From Candidatus Eisenbacteria bacterium (GTDB lineage: Bacteria > Eisenbacteria > RBG-16-71-46 > JACRLI01), in NCBI GenBank assembly GCA_016235265.1, contig JACRLI010000002.1, forward strand, positions 216,871-280,870: a stretch of 64,000 bases of DNA, written 5' to 3'. The translations under genes were made by a program, and so were the position numbers. Of the stretch, positions 34,966 to 44,549 are shown in pieces (within the stretch, counting starts at the first letter, position 1; every line of letters starts with the position of its first letter). The notes beneath the pieces were generated by a model. That model worked only from the letters and a program-made list of their open reading frames with translations, was not told the DNA's origin and did not search any database.

Positions 34966-35997
34966 ATGACCCGCCATCCTCTCACTGCCCACAAATCGTC
35001 CCTCCGCATCGGCCTCGCCGTGCTGGCCGGGCTCGTCGTGCTCCATTCGGGAGCGGCGTTCGCGGCCTCGCCGGCGGTCCCCGGACTTTCCGCGTCGGCC
35101 CGGGGAGTCGTCACGACGCCCGCGCCGGGGGACGGGCCTGTCCCGCGGACGCCCCCGGCCGCCGCGCCCGCCGAGAGCCTGGACATCCGCCTGTGGGAGA
35201 CCAGCCTGCACAGCGACCCGCAAGTCGCCCACCGCGGGCAACCGTTCGAGCTGCACATCCATCTCGTATGGGGCAGCCCCACGGGGGACGAGGTGGCCCT
35301 GCCGCTATGGAGGCCGAGGCCGGGTTACGAGCTGCGCGAGACCGGCTACCAGGTGCGCAGCACCCGGGACCAGCCGGGCGGCGGCTACGCCATGCACGCG
35401 AAGCTGATCTACAGGCTGGTGGCCACGAAGGAGGGGGTGGTCCCCCTGGATTCCCTGACCGCGGTGCTGGCCCGCGGCCCGGCCCGCCGCGTGGTGGCCC
35501 TGCCACCCACCGCGATGGAGGTGCTGCCTCCCCTGACACTGAAGCCCCACGCCTGGAACCTGCTGGCCTTCCTCGCCGGGGCCTGCGCCCTGGCCGCCGG
35601 GCTCACCGTCGCCGGACGCCAGCGTCGGCGGCCGACGGAGCGGACGGGCCCGGGGCCCACGCCGGACGAACGGGCGGCAGCCCGCCTGAAGGATCTGGCC
35701 GCGCGCAGCCCGGACCGCAGGGCGCTCGCGGAACTGGTGACGTTCCTGAAATCGGAGGCCGTGCGCCGCCACGGCGGCCACTGGAGCGGCTCGGGGGACG
35801 AGGCGTTCCGCGCGTGGGCGGCCGCCTGCACCGCGCCCGAGATGGTGCGCGACCGGGTGGGCGCGCTGGCGGCGACGCTGGAAGTGCGCTGCTACGAGCC
35901 GGGGGAGCCGGACCCGGCGTCGTGGCAGCACTGGATCGAACAGACCGAGCGCCTCTGGCGCGTCGAGGAGGCGCTGGCCTCCGCGGGAAGGAGCTGA
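34966..35997 (+). CDS. BatD-like membrane protein heading the MoxR/Bat operon
   Basis: A 343-residue protein with a signal peptide (about residues 1-34, AAFAASPA), an extracytoplasmic beta-rich domain to about residue 185 (LHIHLVWGSPTGDEVALPLW, GYQVRSTRDQPGGGYAMHAKL), one transmembrane helix at about 194-216 (LLAFLAGACALAAGLTVAG) and a cytoplasmic helical domain. This is the layout of BatD, in shortened form, and it precedes moxR by 4 nt. No catalytic motif is seen. It may couple an extracytoplasmic signal or substrate to the MoxR ATPase. Its relation to the other two BatD-type proteins in the operon is untested. Confidence 0.6.
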   Translation: MTRHPLTAHKSSLRIGLAVLAGLVVLHSGAAFAASPAVPGLSASARGVVTTPAPGDGPVPRTPPAAAPAESLDIRLWETSLHSDPQVAHRGQPFELHIHLVWGSPTGDEVALPLWRPRPGYELRETGYQVRSTRDQPGGGYAMHAKLIYRLVATKEGVVPLDSLTAVLARGPARRVVALPPTAMEVLPPLTLKPHAWNLLAFLAGACALAAGLTVAGRQRRRPTERTGPGPTPDERAAARLKDLAARSPDRRALAELVTFLKSEAVRRHGGHWSGSGDEAFRAWAAACTAPEMVRDRVGALAATLEVRCYEPGEPDPASWQHWIEQTERLWRVEEALASAGRS

Positions 35998-36001
35998 AGC
36001 G

Positions 36002-36981
<980 letters not shown>

Positions 36982-36985
<4 letters not shown>

Positions 36986-37905
36986 TCCGCAGGCTCAAGA
37001 GACTCTTCCTGGGCGATCCCGAGCCCGAGCCGCTGGGCGAGGCGCTGGAGAACTTCCGGCGCGTGCGCCGGCTGGAGATCCGCACCCGCAAGCTGGTGAA
37101 CGAGGTGTTCTCGGGCGAGTACCACAGCGTGTTCCGCGGGCGGGGCATCGAGTTCGCGGAGGTGCGCGAGTACCAGCCGGGCGACGACGTGCGCAGCATC
37201 GACTGGAACGTGACCGCGCGCTCCGGCAGGCCCTTCGTGAAGCAGTACCAGGAGGAGCGCGAGCTCACGGTGGTGTTCGTGGTGGACGTCTCGGGCTCCC
37301 TGGGCTTCGGCACGCGCGAGTCCACCAAGGCGGAGCTGGCCACCCGCATCTGCGCGGTGCTGGCCCTCTCGGCGCTGCAGAATCACGACAAGCTGGGGCT
37401 GATGCTGTTCAGCGACCGGGTGGAGCAGTTCCTCCGGCCGCGCAAGGGGCGCGCGCACGCGCTGCGCATCATCCGCGAGATCCAGGGCGCGCGCGCCACC
37501 GGGCGGCCCACGCGCATGGAGGGCCCGCTGGAGCAGCTGCGGCGGGTGGTGAAGCGCCGGGCGGTGGTGTTCCTGGTCTCGGACTTCCTGGGCGGGCTGC
37601 CGGTCAAGGAGCTGGCGCTGCTCAACCGCCGCCACGACATGATCGCCCTGCGCATCCAGGACCCGGCCGAGCTGGAGTTCCCCGCGGAGGGGCTGGTGGA
37701 GCTGGTGGATGCCGAGACCGGCGCGCGCGGGCTGGTGAACACCTCCGGCGCGCGCGTGCGGCGGCAGTTTCACGCCGACCAGGTGAAGCGGCTGGAGACC
37801 GGCCGGGCCGCCCTGGCCCGCGCGGGCGTGGAGACCGTGACGCTGACCACCGGACAGTCGTTCGTGGAGCCGCTCATGGCCTTCTTCGAGCGGCGCGCGC
37901 GGTGA
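36982..37905 (+). CDS. DUF58 / VWA-like protein
   Basis: A 307-residue cytoplasmic protein of the DUF58 family, the usual partner of MoxR ATPases. The family signature FRGRGIEFAEVREYQPGDDVRSIDWNVTAR is present. A degenerate VWA domain follows, with VVDVSGSLGFGT (MIDAS-like D-x-S-x-S) and LVSDFLGG. GTG start overlaps the moxR stop (GTGA). The gene stops at TGA 37903-37905, overlapped by a GTG that appears to begin a frameshifted membrane-protein gene. Confidence 0.92.
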
Positions 37906-38040
37906 GCGGCAGGGTGGTGCGCGGCCGCGGGGCTGCGGAACGGATCCCGTGGGCCCGGTGGGCCGGCGCCGGCGCCCTGGCGGCGGCCCTGGTGTGCGCG
38001 GATGCGAAGCCCGGCCGATCCGCCCCCCATCGGGCAGATG
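37902..38040 (+). pseudogene. detached signal peptide in another frame, likely start of the next gene
   Basis: GTG at 37902 overlaps the DUF58 stop (GTGA), the same spacing as its neighbours. It encodes a basic start and a hydrophobic core, WARWAGAGALAAALVCADA, a textbook signal peptide, in frame 0. The rest of the protein is in frame 1. Removing one C from the C6 run at 38023-38028 would join both into one reading frame. The cause may be a sequencing error, a true mutation or a slippage site. Confidence 0.55.
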
Positions 38041-38880
38041 CAGGTGGAGACGGGCCGGTTCACCGTGGGTTCGCTGGTGAAGGTGAAGATGTCGGTGGAG
38101 GTGGCCGAGGGCGCCCGCGTGGAGTGGCCGCGGCCCGACTCCTCCTGGGGCGGGTTCGAGCTCCGCTCCGTGGGCGCGGTGGCCCGGGAGAGACTCAAAA
38201 CCGGGCGGACGCGCGAGACCCTGGTGGCCACGTTCGCCGCCTTCGATCTCGGGGCCCTGACGCTGCCCGGGCCGGTGGTTCGCGTGTCCGGCCGCGACAC
38301 CACGGCCCTGCAGCTGCCGCCCGCCGGGGTGCTGGTGCAGTCGGTGCTGGGACCCCGGGACAAGGGCCGGGACATCCGTGACATCAAGGCTCCCGTGACC
38401 TGGCGCCGCCCGCTGCCGGCGTGGGTGCGCCCGGCGGCCATCGCCGCAGGGGCGCTGGCGCTGCTGGCGCTGGCGGTGTGGCTGGTGGTGTGGCTGGCGC
38501 GCCGCCGCCGCGAGGCGGAGAGGCGCCTGCCCGCGCACGTGCGGGCGCTGCGCGATCTCGAGGCGCTGCGCGGCTCGGATCTGCTGGCGCAGCGCAGGTA
38601 CAAGGAATACCACGTGCGTCTCACGTCGGTGCTGCGGCGCTATCTTGGGGAGCGCTGCGGGTTCGTCGCGCTGGACATGACCACCGGGGAGGTGCTGGAG
38701 CGCCTCCGGGAAGCGCTGCCCGCGGAGTGTGAATTGCTGGGGCGGGTGTTCGAGACCTCCGACCTGGTGAAGTTCGCCCGGGTCACGCCGGCTCCGGGGG
38801 TGTCCGAAGAGGTGCTGGAGAGCGCGGTCCAGGTGGTGGAGCGGACCCGGCCGCGCGAACCGCAGGAGGACGCCGCGTGA
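38002..38880 (+). CDS. BatD-like membrane protein, probably lacking its signal peptide through a frameshift
   Basis: The unbroken frame from ATG 38002 encodes 292 residues: a beta-rich extracytoplasmic domain (TGRFTVGSLVKVKMSVEVAEG), one transmembrane helix at about residues 145-168 (AIAAGALALLALAVWLVVWLA) and a charged cytoplasmic domain with RRYLGERCGFVALDMTTGEV. As called, it has no signal peptide although the first domain should be outside the membrane. A good signal peptide sits just upstream in another frame. It lies between DUF58 and the first VWA gene and overlaps the latter by 4 nt. DUF4381-like proteins in similar operons are the nearest comparison I can suggest. Confidence 0.6.
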   Translation: MRSPADPPPIGQMQVETGRFTVGSLVKVKMSVEVAEGARVEWPRPDSSWGGFELRSVGAVARERLKTGRTRETLVATFAAFDLGALTLPGPVVRVSGRDTTALQLPPAGVLVQSVLGPRDKGRDIRDIKAPVTWRRPLPAWVRPAAIAAGALALLALAVWLVVWLARRRREAERRLPAHVRALRDLEALRGSDLLAQRRYKEYHVRLTSVLRRYLGERCGFVALDMTTGEVLERLREALPAECELLGRVFETSDLVKFARVTPAPGVSEEVLESAVQVVERTRPREPQEDAA

Positions 38881-39860
38881 TCCGCTTCGCCGAGCCGCGC
38901 ATGTTCCTGCTGCTGGTCCCCGTGGCGCTGGCGCTGTGGCTGGCAGCGCGGGGCAGCCTGGGCGGGCGTGCCGGCGCGGTGGTGTCCTCGCTGGGGCTCT
39001 TTCACGGAGCGCACCGCGGGGCGCGGTTCTGGCTCCTGGGCGCGCTGCGCGTGCTGGCGCTGGTGGCGCTGGTCGTGGCCCTGGCCCGCCCGCAGAGCGG
39101 CCACCGTGAGATCACCGTATCCACCGAGGGCGTGGACGTGATGCTGGCGCTGGACACCTCCACCAGCATGCAGGCCGAGGACATCCAGCCCGGCAACCGG
39201 CTGGTGGCGGCGCGCACGGTGGCGCGGCACTTCGTGGAGGCGCGGCCCTACGACCGCACCGGGCTGGTGGTGTTCGCCTCGCAGGCCTTCACCCAGTGTC
39301 CGCTCACGCTGGACCACGGAGTGCTGCTGCGGCTCATCGACCAGGTGAGCTTCGGCATGGTGGAGGACGGCACCGCCATCGGCGTGGCGCTGGCCAGCGC
39401 GGTGAACCGCCTGCGGCTTTCACCCGCCAAGAGCAAGGTGGTGGTGCTGCTCACCGACGGGCGCAACAACATGGGCTCCATCGACCCGCTCACGGCGGCT
39501 CGGGTGGCCGAGACCTACGGGGTGAAGGTGTACACCGTGGGCGTGGGAGTGGAGGGTATGGCGCTGTACCCGGTGGACGACCCGGTGTTCGGGCGCCGCT
39601 ACGAGCGCATCGAGTCCGACGTCGACGATGTCTCGCTGCGCAGGATCGCCGCAATCACCGGGGGCCGCTACTACCGCGCCACCAGCGGCAAGGCGCTGAC
39701 CGCCATCTACGACGAGATCAACCGGCTGGAGAAGAGCCGCATCGACGAGCGGGTGACCATGGAATACAACGACCTCGGCAGCGTGTTGTGCGGGCTGGCC
39801 CTGGCATTGCTGGGGGCCGAGCAACTGCTGCGCCAGGGCGCGTGGGTGAAGATCCCGTGA
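38877..39860 (+). CDS. BatA-like VWA-domain membrane protein
   Basis: A 327-residue protein with two N-terminal transmembrane helices (about 10-25 and 52-70), a VWA domain facing the periplasm, and a hydrophobic C-terminal helix at about 305-320. The MIDAS motif is LALDTSTSMQAEDIQPGNR (D-T-S-T-S), with the conserved Thr in DGTAIG and the Asp in LLTDGRNN. BatA proteins form a metal-dependent adhesion complex with BatB in other bacteria. GTG start overlaps the previous stop (GTGA). Confidence 0.92.
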   Translation: MIRFAEPRMFLLLVPVALALWLAARGSLGGRAGAVVSSLGLFHGAHRGARFWLLGALRVLALVALVVALARPQSGHREITVSTEGVDVMLALDTSTSMQAEDIQPGNRLVAARTVARHFVEARPYDRTGLVVFASQAFTQCPLTLDHGVLLRLIDQVSFGMVEDGTAIGVALASAVNRLRLSPAKSKVVVLLTDGRNNMGSIDPLTAARVAETYGVKVYTVGVGVEGMALYPVDDPVFGRRYERIESDVDDVSLRRIAAITGGRYYRATSGKALTAIYDEINRLEKSRIDERVTMEYNDLGSVLCGLALALLGAEQLLRQGAWVKIP

Positions 39861-39982
39861 GCCGCGCGGCGGAGTCCCTGCGTCGTCCGCGCACGCCCGG
39901 CGCCCCCGCAGACCGGAATGCCGGTCCCGTGCGTCCGCTGCCCTCCGGGGCGCCGGTTCCTCCGCCCGGGGAGGGCTGCTGA
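39857..39982 (+). CDS. possible 41-residue coupling peptide between the two VWA genes
   Basis: A GTG overlapping the batA stop (GTGA) opens a 41-codon frame that ends at TGA overlapping the batB ATG (TGATG). The peptide is Arg/Pro-rich (VSRAAESLRRPRTP...) and has no recognisable domain. The double overlap could couple translation across a 121-nt gap that would otherwise interrupt the operon. It may also be chance in GC-rich DNA. Confidence 0.3.
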   Translation: MSRAAESLRRPRTPGAPADRNAGPVRPLPSGAPVPPPGEGC

Positions 39983-41004
39983 TGCGCTTCGCCGACCCCG
40001 CCTGGCTCCAGGCGCTGTGGGGCGTGCCGGCGCTCGCGCTGCTGCTGCTGTGGGCGGCGGCCCGGCGGCGTGGCCGGTTGCGCGCGCTGGCGGACCCGGC
40101 CCTGGCTGCGAGGCTCTCGCGCGAGGTGTCCGGCGCGCGGCGCGCGTGGGGTGCGGCGCTGCTGCTCGCCGCGCTGGCCTGCCTGGCCCTGGCCGCTGCC
40201 CGGCCGCAGTTCGGCACGCGGCTGCGCAACGTGAAGCAGCGAGGCATTGACCTGGTGGTGGCCCTGGACGCCTCGACCAGCATGCGCGCGCAGGACTACC
40301 GGCCCGACCGGCTGGCCTCGGCCAGGCGCGCCCTGGTGGAGCTGATGAGCCGGCTGCGCGGGGACCGCGTGGGGCTGGTGGCGTTCGCGGGGCGGGCGGT
40401 GACCGTGTGCCCGCTCACCCTCGACTACAACGCGGTGGCGCTGCTCCTGAACGCGGTTTCGCCGGAGACGGTGCCAGAACCGGGCACCGCGCTGGCCGAG
40501 GCGGTGCGCGTTTCGGTGCGCGGCTTCGTCCAGAAGGAGACCAAGTACAAGGCGCTGCTGCTGCTCACCGACGGCGAGGACCACGAGGGGGACCTCGACG
40601 CGGCGGTGGAGACCGCGCGGCGCAACGGGGTGAAGATCTACGCCGTGGGCATCGGCAACCCCACGGGCGTGCCCATCCCGCTGCTGGACTCGCAGGGGCG
40701 CACCACCGGGTTCAAGCGGGACTCGCAGGGACGGGTGGTCATGACCCGGCTCGAGGAGGAACCGCTGCGCCGGCTGGCCCGGGACACCGGCGGCGCGTAC
40801 TTCCGCGCCAACCCCGGGAACCTCGAGCTGGAGCAGGTGGCCGCAGCCATCGAGGGCCAGGAGAAGAAGGAAGTGCAGTCGGGAGTGGTGACGCAGTTCG
40901 AGGACCGGTTCCAATGGTTCGCCGGCGCCGGCTTCGCGCTGTTGCTGGCGGAATGGTGGATCGGCGAGCGGCGCTGGAAGCGGCGGCCGGGAGGACGGCG
41001 ATGA
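39982..41004 (+). CDS. BatB-like VWA-domain membrane protein
   Basis: A 340-residue paralogue of the preceding protein. N-terminal helices at about 8-24 and 55-72, VWA MIDAS VALDASTSMRAQDYRPDR (D-A-S-T-S), PGTALAEAV and LLTDGEDHEGD, with a C-terminal hydrophobic segment (FAGAGFALLLAEWWIG). Its sequence runs closer to BatB (FRANPGNLELEQVAAAIEGQ). It ends in a 4-nt overlap with the TPR gene (ATGA). Probably an inner-membrane protein with the VWA domain in the periplasm, paired with BatA. Confidence 0.92.
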   Translation: MRFADPAWLQALWGVPALALLLLWAAARRRGRLRALADPALAARLSREVSGARRAWGAALLLAALACLALAAARPQFGTRLRNVKQRGIDLVVALDASTSMRAQDYRPDRLASARRALVELMSRLRGDRVGLVAFAGRAVTVCPLTLDYNAVALLLNAVSPETVPEPGTALAEAVRVSVRGFVQKETKYKALLLLTDGEDHEGDLDAAVETARRNGVKIYAVGIGNPTGVPIPLLDSQGRTTGFKRDSQGRVVMTRLEEEPLRRLARDTGGAYFRANPGNLELEQVAAAIEGQEKKEVQSGVVTQFEDRFQWFAGAGFALLLAEWWIGERRWKRRPGGRR

Positions 41005-41777
41005 GCGGGCGGCCCGGGACCGCCGGTTTCCTGCGCCCCGGCGGGCGCGCACACATCCGCCCTCCGGGGCGCCGGCTCCTCCGCGCCGCGCTGTCGGCGG
41101 CCTGCGTGGCCGCCGTGGCGCTGGCCGCGGGTGCCGCGTTTGCGGAATCGCCGCGCGACGCGCTGGACGCCGGCAACCGCATGTTCGAGCAGCAGAAGTT
41201 CGAGGCGGCGCTGGCGGCGTACCGGGAAGGGCTCCTGCGCCACCCCGGCGTGGCCGAACTGCACCAGGGCGCGGGCAACGCCCTCTACCGGCTCAAACGC
41301 TACGCCGAGGCCGCCCGGGAGTACGAGGAAGCCTCGCGGGGCGGCACGCCCGGCCTGCGCGCCGCGGGACACTTCAATCACGGGGACGCCATGGTCCGCT
41401 CGAACCAGCTGCCGCAGTCGCTGGAGAGCTTCCGGTCCTCGCTGCGGCAGAACCCCGAGGACGCCGACGCCAAGTTCAACTACGAGCTGGTGAAGGCCCG
41501 GCTGGAGCAGGCCAGCCAGCAACAGCAGAACCCCGGCGGAGGTGGAGGGGACAAGCAGCAGAAGAAACAACCTGACAAGGGCGGTGAGCGTCCCAAGCCC
41601 AGCGAGGGCAACGGGCCCTCGGGCCAGAAGCAGAGCCAATCCGCGAAGGACCCCCAGCAGCTCAACAAGGAGCAGGCGGAGCAGATCCTGAAAGCGCTGG
41701 CCACCGACGAGCAGCGGCTGCAGAACGAACGGATGAAGGCGCGCGTCACCGAGCGGCGCCTGGAGAAGGACTGGTGA
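41001..41777 (+). CDS. BatC-like TPR protein
   Basis: A 258-residue protein with an N-terminal Arg-rich segment and signal/anchor helix (about 28-48, ALSAACVAAVALAAGAAFA), three TPR-type hairpins (about residues 50-165: AGNRMFEQQKFEAALAAY, LYRLKRYAEAAREYEEA, AMVRSNQLPQSLESFRSS), a Gln/Gly/Lys low-complexity stretch (QQQQNPGGGGGDKQQKKQ) and a charged coil at the end. This is the standard BatC layout. ATG overlaps the batB stop, GTG of batD overlaps its stop. Confidence 0.85.
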   Translation: MSGRPGTAGFLRPGGRAHIRPPGRRLLRAALSAACVAAVALAAGAAFAESPRDALDAGNRMFEQQKFEAALAAYREGLLRHPGVAELHQGAGNALYRLKRYAEAAREYEEASRGGTPGLRAAGHFNHGDAMVRSNQLPQSLESFRSSLRQNPEDADAKFNYELVKARLEQASQQQQNPGGGGGDKQQKKQPDKGGERPKPSEGNGPSGQKQSQSAKDPQQLNKEQAEQILKALATDEQRLQNERMKARVTERRLEKDW

Positions 41778-43651
41778 GCATCTTCACCGAGCGCCTTCCG
41801 GGGGGAGGGCTCGTGAGCCTCCCCGGAGGCCCGCGTGTGCGTCCCGCGGCCCTGGCCGCCGCGCTCCTGGCGTGGCTGTGCCTGGCGATTGCCGCCCCGG
41901 CGGCGCGCGCGGAGGAGCCGCGCCTGCAGGCCGCGGTGGACCGCAATGTGGCCGGCGTGGGCGAGCAGATCACCTACACGCTCACCCTCCAGGGTGGGGA
42001 CGGCAGCCCCAAGCTGCCGCCGATGCCCGGGTTCGTGGTGTACGCCGCCGGCACCTCGCGCAACATCTCCATCGTGAACGGCAAATTCTCGGCGGCCGCC
42101 ACCTTCGCCTACGTGCTGATGCCCAAGGGGCCCGGGAAGTTCACCCTGGGGCCCGCCGAGGTGGAGATCGGCGGCAAGGTGGTCCGCTCCAACTCCATCG
42201 AGCTCGAAGTGCGCAGCTCCCCTCCGGTGACCAACGCGCCGCCGCAGGGCCCGGCCGGCCGCGGCGCGCCGGTCCAGCCCCCGGCCGGCCCCGGGGGCCG
42301 GCGCGTGGCCCGCGGCGACGACATGTTCGTGCGCGCCTCGGTGGACCGCGCGCGGGCGTACGTGAACCAGCAGGTCACATGGACATTCAAGTTCTACAAC
42401 GGATCCGGGCGTCTCACCCGCACCCCGGAGTACTCGGGGCCGCCGGTCACCGGATTCTGGTCCGAGGACCTGCCGCCGCAGCGCAATTACTACGAGGTGG
42501 TCAACGGGCGCCAGTACTACGTCACCGAGCTGCGCATGGCGCTGTTTCCCACCACGCCGGGGCGCCACGTGATCGGCCGCGCCCGGCTGCGTTGCCAGGT
42601 GGAGGAGTCCGGCCGGCCGGACCCGGACGACCCCTTCAGCCTGTTCCAGATGCGCGGGCGCGTGCGCGAGGCGTCGCTCACCACCGATCCGCTGGAGATT
42701 GACGCCCTCGTGCCTCCGAAGTCCCCGCCCGAGTTCCGCGGGGCGGTGGGCCGTTACTCGCTGGAGGCGTCGGTGGACCGGCAGGAAGCGCGCCAGAACG
42801 AGCCGGTGACGCTCACCGTGCGCGTGCGCGGGCAGGGAAACGTGAAGACCGTGCCCGACCCGCAGCTACCCCCGCTGAACAACTTCAAGACCTATGCCGG
42901 CTCGAGCAACATCAGCATGTCCAAGACCGAGTCGCAGGTGCGCGGGGAGAAGACGGTGCAGACCATGCTGTTGCCCGAGGTGGTCGGGGAGTACACCCTG
43001 CCGCCGCTCTCGCTGGTGTACTTCGACCCCGATCTGCGCGAGTACCGCACCGTGCGCACCGCGCCCATCCCGCTGCGGGTGCGCGCGGGCGAGGCGGGTT
43101 CCGCGGTGGCCGCGGGCGGCCCGCCCCGCGCCGCGGGCGACGTGCGCTTCATCCGCACGGAGCCGGGAGCGTGGCGCGCTCCGCGGACCGACTTCCTGTC
43201 GCGGCCGTCCACGTGGGCGCTGGAGGCGCTGCCGCTGGCGGGCTGGCTGGCGGCCGCGCTGTTGATGAACCTCCGGGAGCGCGCGCGTCGCGGCGCCCCC
43301 GCGCGCGGCGGCGGCAGGCTTCGCGCGGCCGCCCGGCGACTGGGCTCGGCCCCGCCCGGCACCGATGCCGCGCCGCTGCTGGCTGAATTGCAGCGGACCG
43401 TCGCCGAGGTGCTGACGGAGTCCCTGGCCCTGCCCGCGGGGTTCACCCGCGACGGGCTGGACGCCGCCCTGGCCGCGCGCAGGACAGCCGCGGAGGACGT
43501 GGCGGTGATCCATGCCGAACTGGAGCGCCAGGACCGTTTCCGCTACGCACCCGGGGCGCTGACGGACGCCGCGCGGGCCGAACTGGCCGCCGGCGCGGAA
43601 GCGCTGGCGCGCGCGGTGGATTCGGCGCGGAGGAAGGGAGGCCGGCGATGA
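41774..43651 (+). CDS. BatD
   Basis: A 625-residue oxygen-tolerance family protein. Signal peptide about residues 1-46 (ending PAARAEE), then several Ig-like beta domains (AAVDRNVAGVGEQITYTLTL, ASVDRARAYVNQQVTWTFKFYNG, ASVDRQEARQNEPVTLTVRVRG), a transmembrane helix at about 481-497 (ALEALPLAGWLAAALLM) and a cytoplasmic helical domain. The repeated 'aSVDr..a.vnq.vt.t' start of each domain is the BatD hallmark. GTG start overlaps batC by 4 nt; stop overlaps batE. Full-length, unlike the two short BatD-like proteins earlier in the operon. Confidence 0.92.
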   Translation: MSIFTERLPGGGLVSLPGGPRVRPAALAAALLAWLCLAIAAPAARAEEPRLQAAVDRNVAGVGEQITYTLTLQGGDGSPKLPPMPGFVVYAAGTSRNISIVNGKFSAAATFAYVLMPKGPGKFTLGPAEVEIGGKVVRSNSIELEVRSSPPVTNAPPQGPAGRGAPVQPPAGPGGRRVARGDDMFVRASVDRARAYVNQQVTWTFKFYNGSGRLTRTPEYSGPPVTGFWSEDLPPQRNYYEVVNGRQYYVTELRMALFPTTPGRHVIGRARLRCQVEESGRPDPDDPFSLFQMRGRVREASLTTDPLEIDALVPPKSPPEFRGAVGRYSLEASVDRQEARQNEPVTLTVRVRGQGNVKTVPDPQLPPLNNFKTYAGSSNISMSKTESQVRGEKTVQTMLLPEVVGEYTLPPLSLVYFDPDLREYRTVRTAPIPLRVRAGEAGSAVAAGGPPRAAGDVRFIRTEPGAWRAPRTDFLSRPSTWALEALPLAGWLAAALLMNLRERARRGAPARGGGRLRAAARRLGSAPPGTDAAPLLAELQRTVAEVLTESLALPAGFTRDGLDAALAARRTAAEDVAVIHAELERQDRFRYAPGALTDAARAELAAGAEALARAVDSARRKGGRR

Positions 43652-44472
43652 GGCGGGAGAGGAGCGTGGGCCGCCCTGCGCGCAGGTTCGTGGGCCGGAT
43701 CACGGGCCGGCTCGCGATTTCCCTTGCGCTGGCGCAGGTCATTACCGCTGCGGCAGGCCGTGCGGGGGAAGTTGCCGCCGTCCCCGCGCAGGCCGAGCGG
43801 ACCTACCAGGAAGGCAATGCGGCCTACCGGGCCGGGCGCTTCCAGGACGCGGTTCGCCTGTACGATCGCGCCCGGGGCACCGGCCTCTCCGCGCCGCAGT
43901 TGGAGTACAACCGGGCCAACGCGCTGCTCAAGAGCGGGCAGCTGGGCCGGTCCATCGCCGGCTACGAGCGCGCGCGGCGCATGGGCCTGGACGAGCCCGA
44001 CGTGCAGGCCAGCCTGCGCTACGCGCGCAGCCTGACCCGCGACGCGCGCCCGCCCGAGGAGACTTCCAAGCTGGCGAAGTTCGCCCTCGAGGTGGTCCGC
44101 CGGGTGTCGGCATCCACACTGTTCTGGATCGGCTGGGCCCTGCTCGCGGGCGCCGCGGGGCTGGGGGCGCTTCGCCTTGCCGGAGGGCGCGGCACGGCCC
44201 TGCGCTGGGCCGGGGTGTTGCTGGGGGCGGGCCTGGCGCTGCAGGCGGGCGGGGTCGCGCTCGGGATGCGCGACCGCTCGGACGTGCGCGCGGTGCTGCT
44301 GGGCCAGGAGGTGGCGGTGCGCAGCGGTCCGGGCACCGATTTCCCCGCGCCCTTCACGCTCCACGAGGGCACCGTGGTGCGCGTGGGCCGCGCCGCCGGG
44401 CCGTGGCGCGAGATCGAGCTCTCCGCGGACCTGGCCGGCTGGGTGCAGGCCGGCTCGCTGGAGGTCATCTAG
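43648..44472 (+). CDS. BatE: TPR, two membrane helices and SH3b-like domain
   Basis: A 274-residue protein. After an N-terminal signal/anchor helix come TPR hairpins (ERTYQEGNAAYRAGRFQDAVRLYDRA), two transmembrane helices (about 157-175 and 186-206) and a C-terminal bacterial SH3-like domain (LGQEVAVRSGPGTDFPAPFTLHEGTVVRVG). SH3b domains often bind cell-wall material. ATG overlaps the batD stop; last gene of the operon, followed by a GC hairpin. Confidence 0.87.
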   Translation: MRRERSVGRPARRFVGRITGRLAISLALAQVITAAAGRAGEVAAVPAQAERTYQEGNAAYRAGRFQDAVRLYDRARGTGLSAPQLEYNRANALLKSGQLGRSIAGYERARRMGLDEPDVQASLRYARSLTRDARPPEETSKLAKFALEVVRRVSASTLFWIGWALLAGAAGLGALRLAGGRGTALRWAGVLLGAGLALQAGGVALGMRDRSDVRAVLLGQEVAVRSGPGTDFPAPFTLHEGTVVRVGRAAGPWREIELSADLAGWVQAGSLEVI

Positions 44473-44490
44473 CCGGCAGCAGCGAGGCCG

Positions 44491-44507
44491 GCGGGCGCCG
44501 CGCCCGC
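44491..44507. terminator. hairpin between convergent batE and arsS-like genes
   Basis: GCGGGCG / CGCCCGC with a CCG loop, inside a 77-nt convergent gap. Three copies of GCGGGCTCC follow (44510-44545). It could serve both strands; no clear T-tract. Confidence 0.4.
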
Positions 44508-44549
44508 TCGCGGGCTCCCGTCTGCGGGCTCCTGCCCGCGGGCTCCCGC

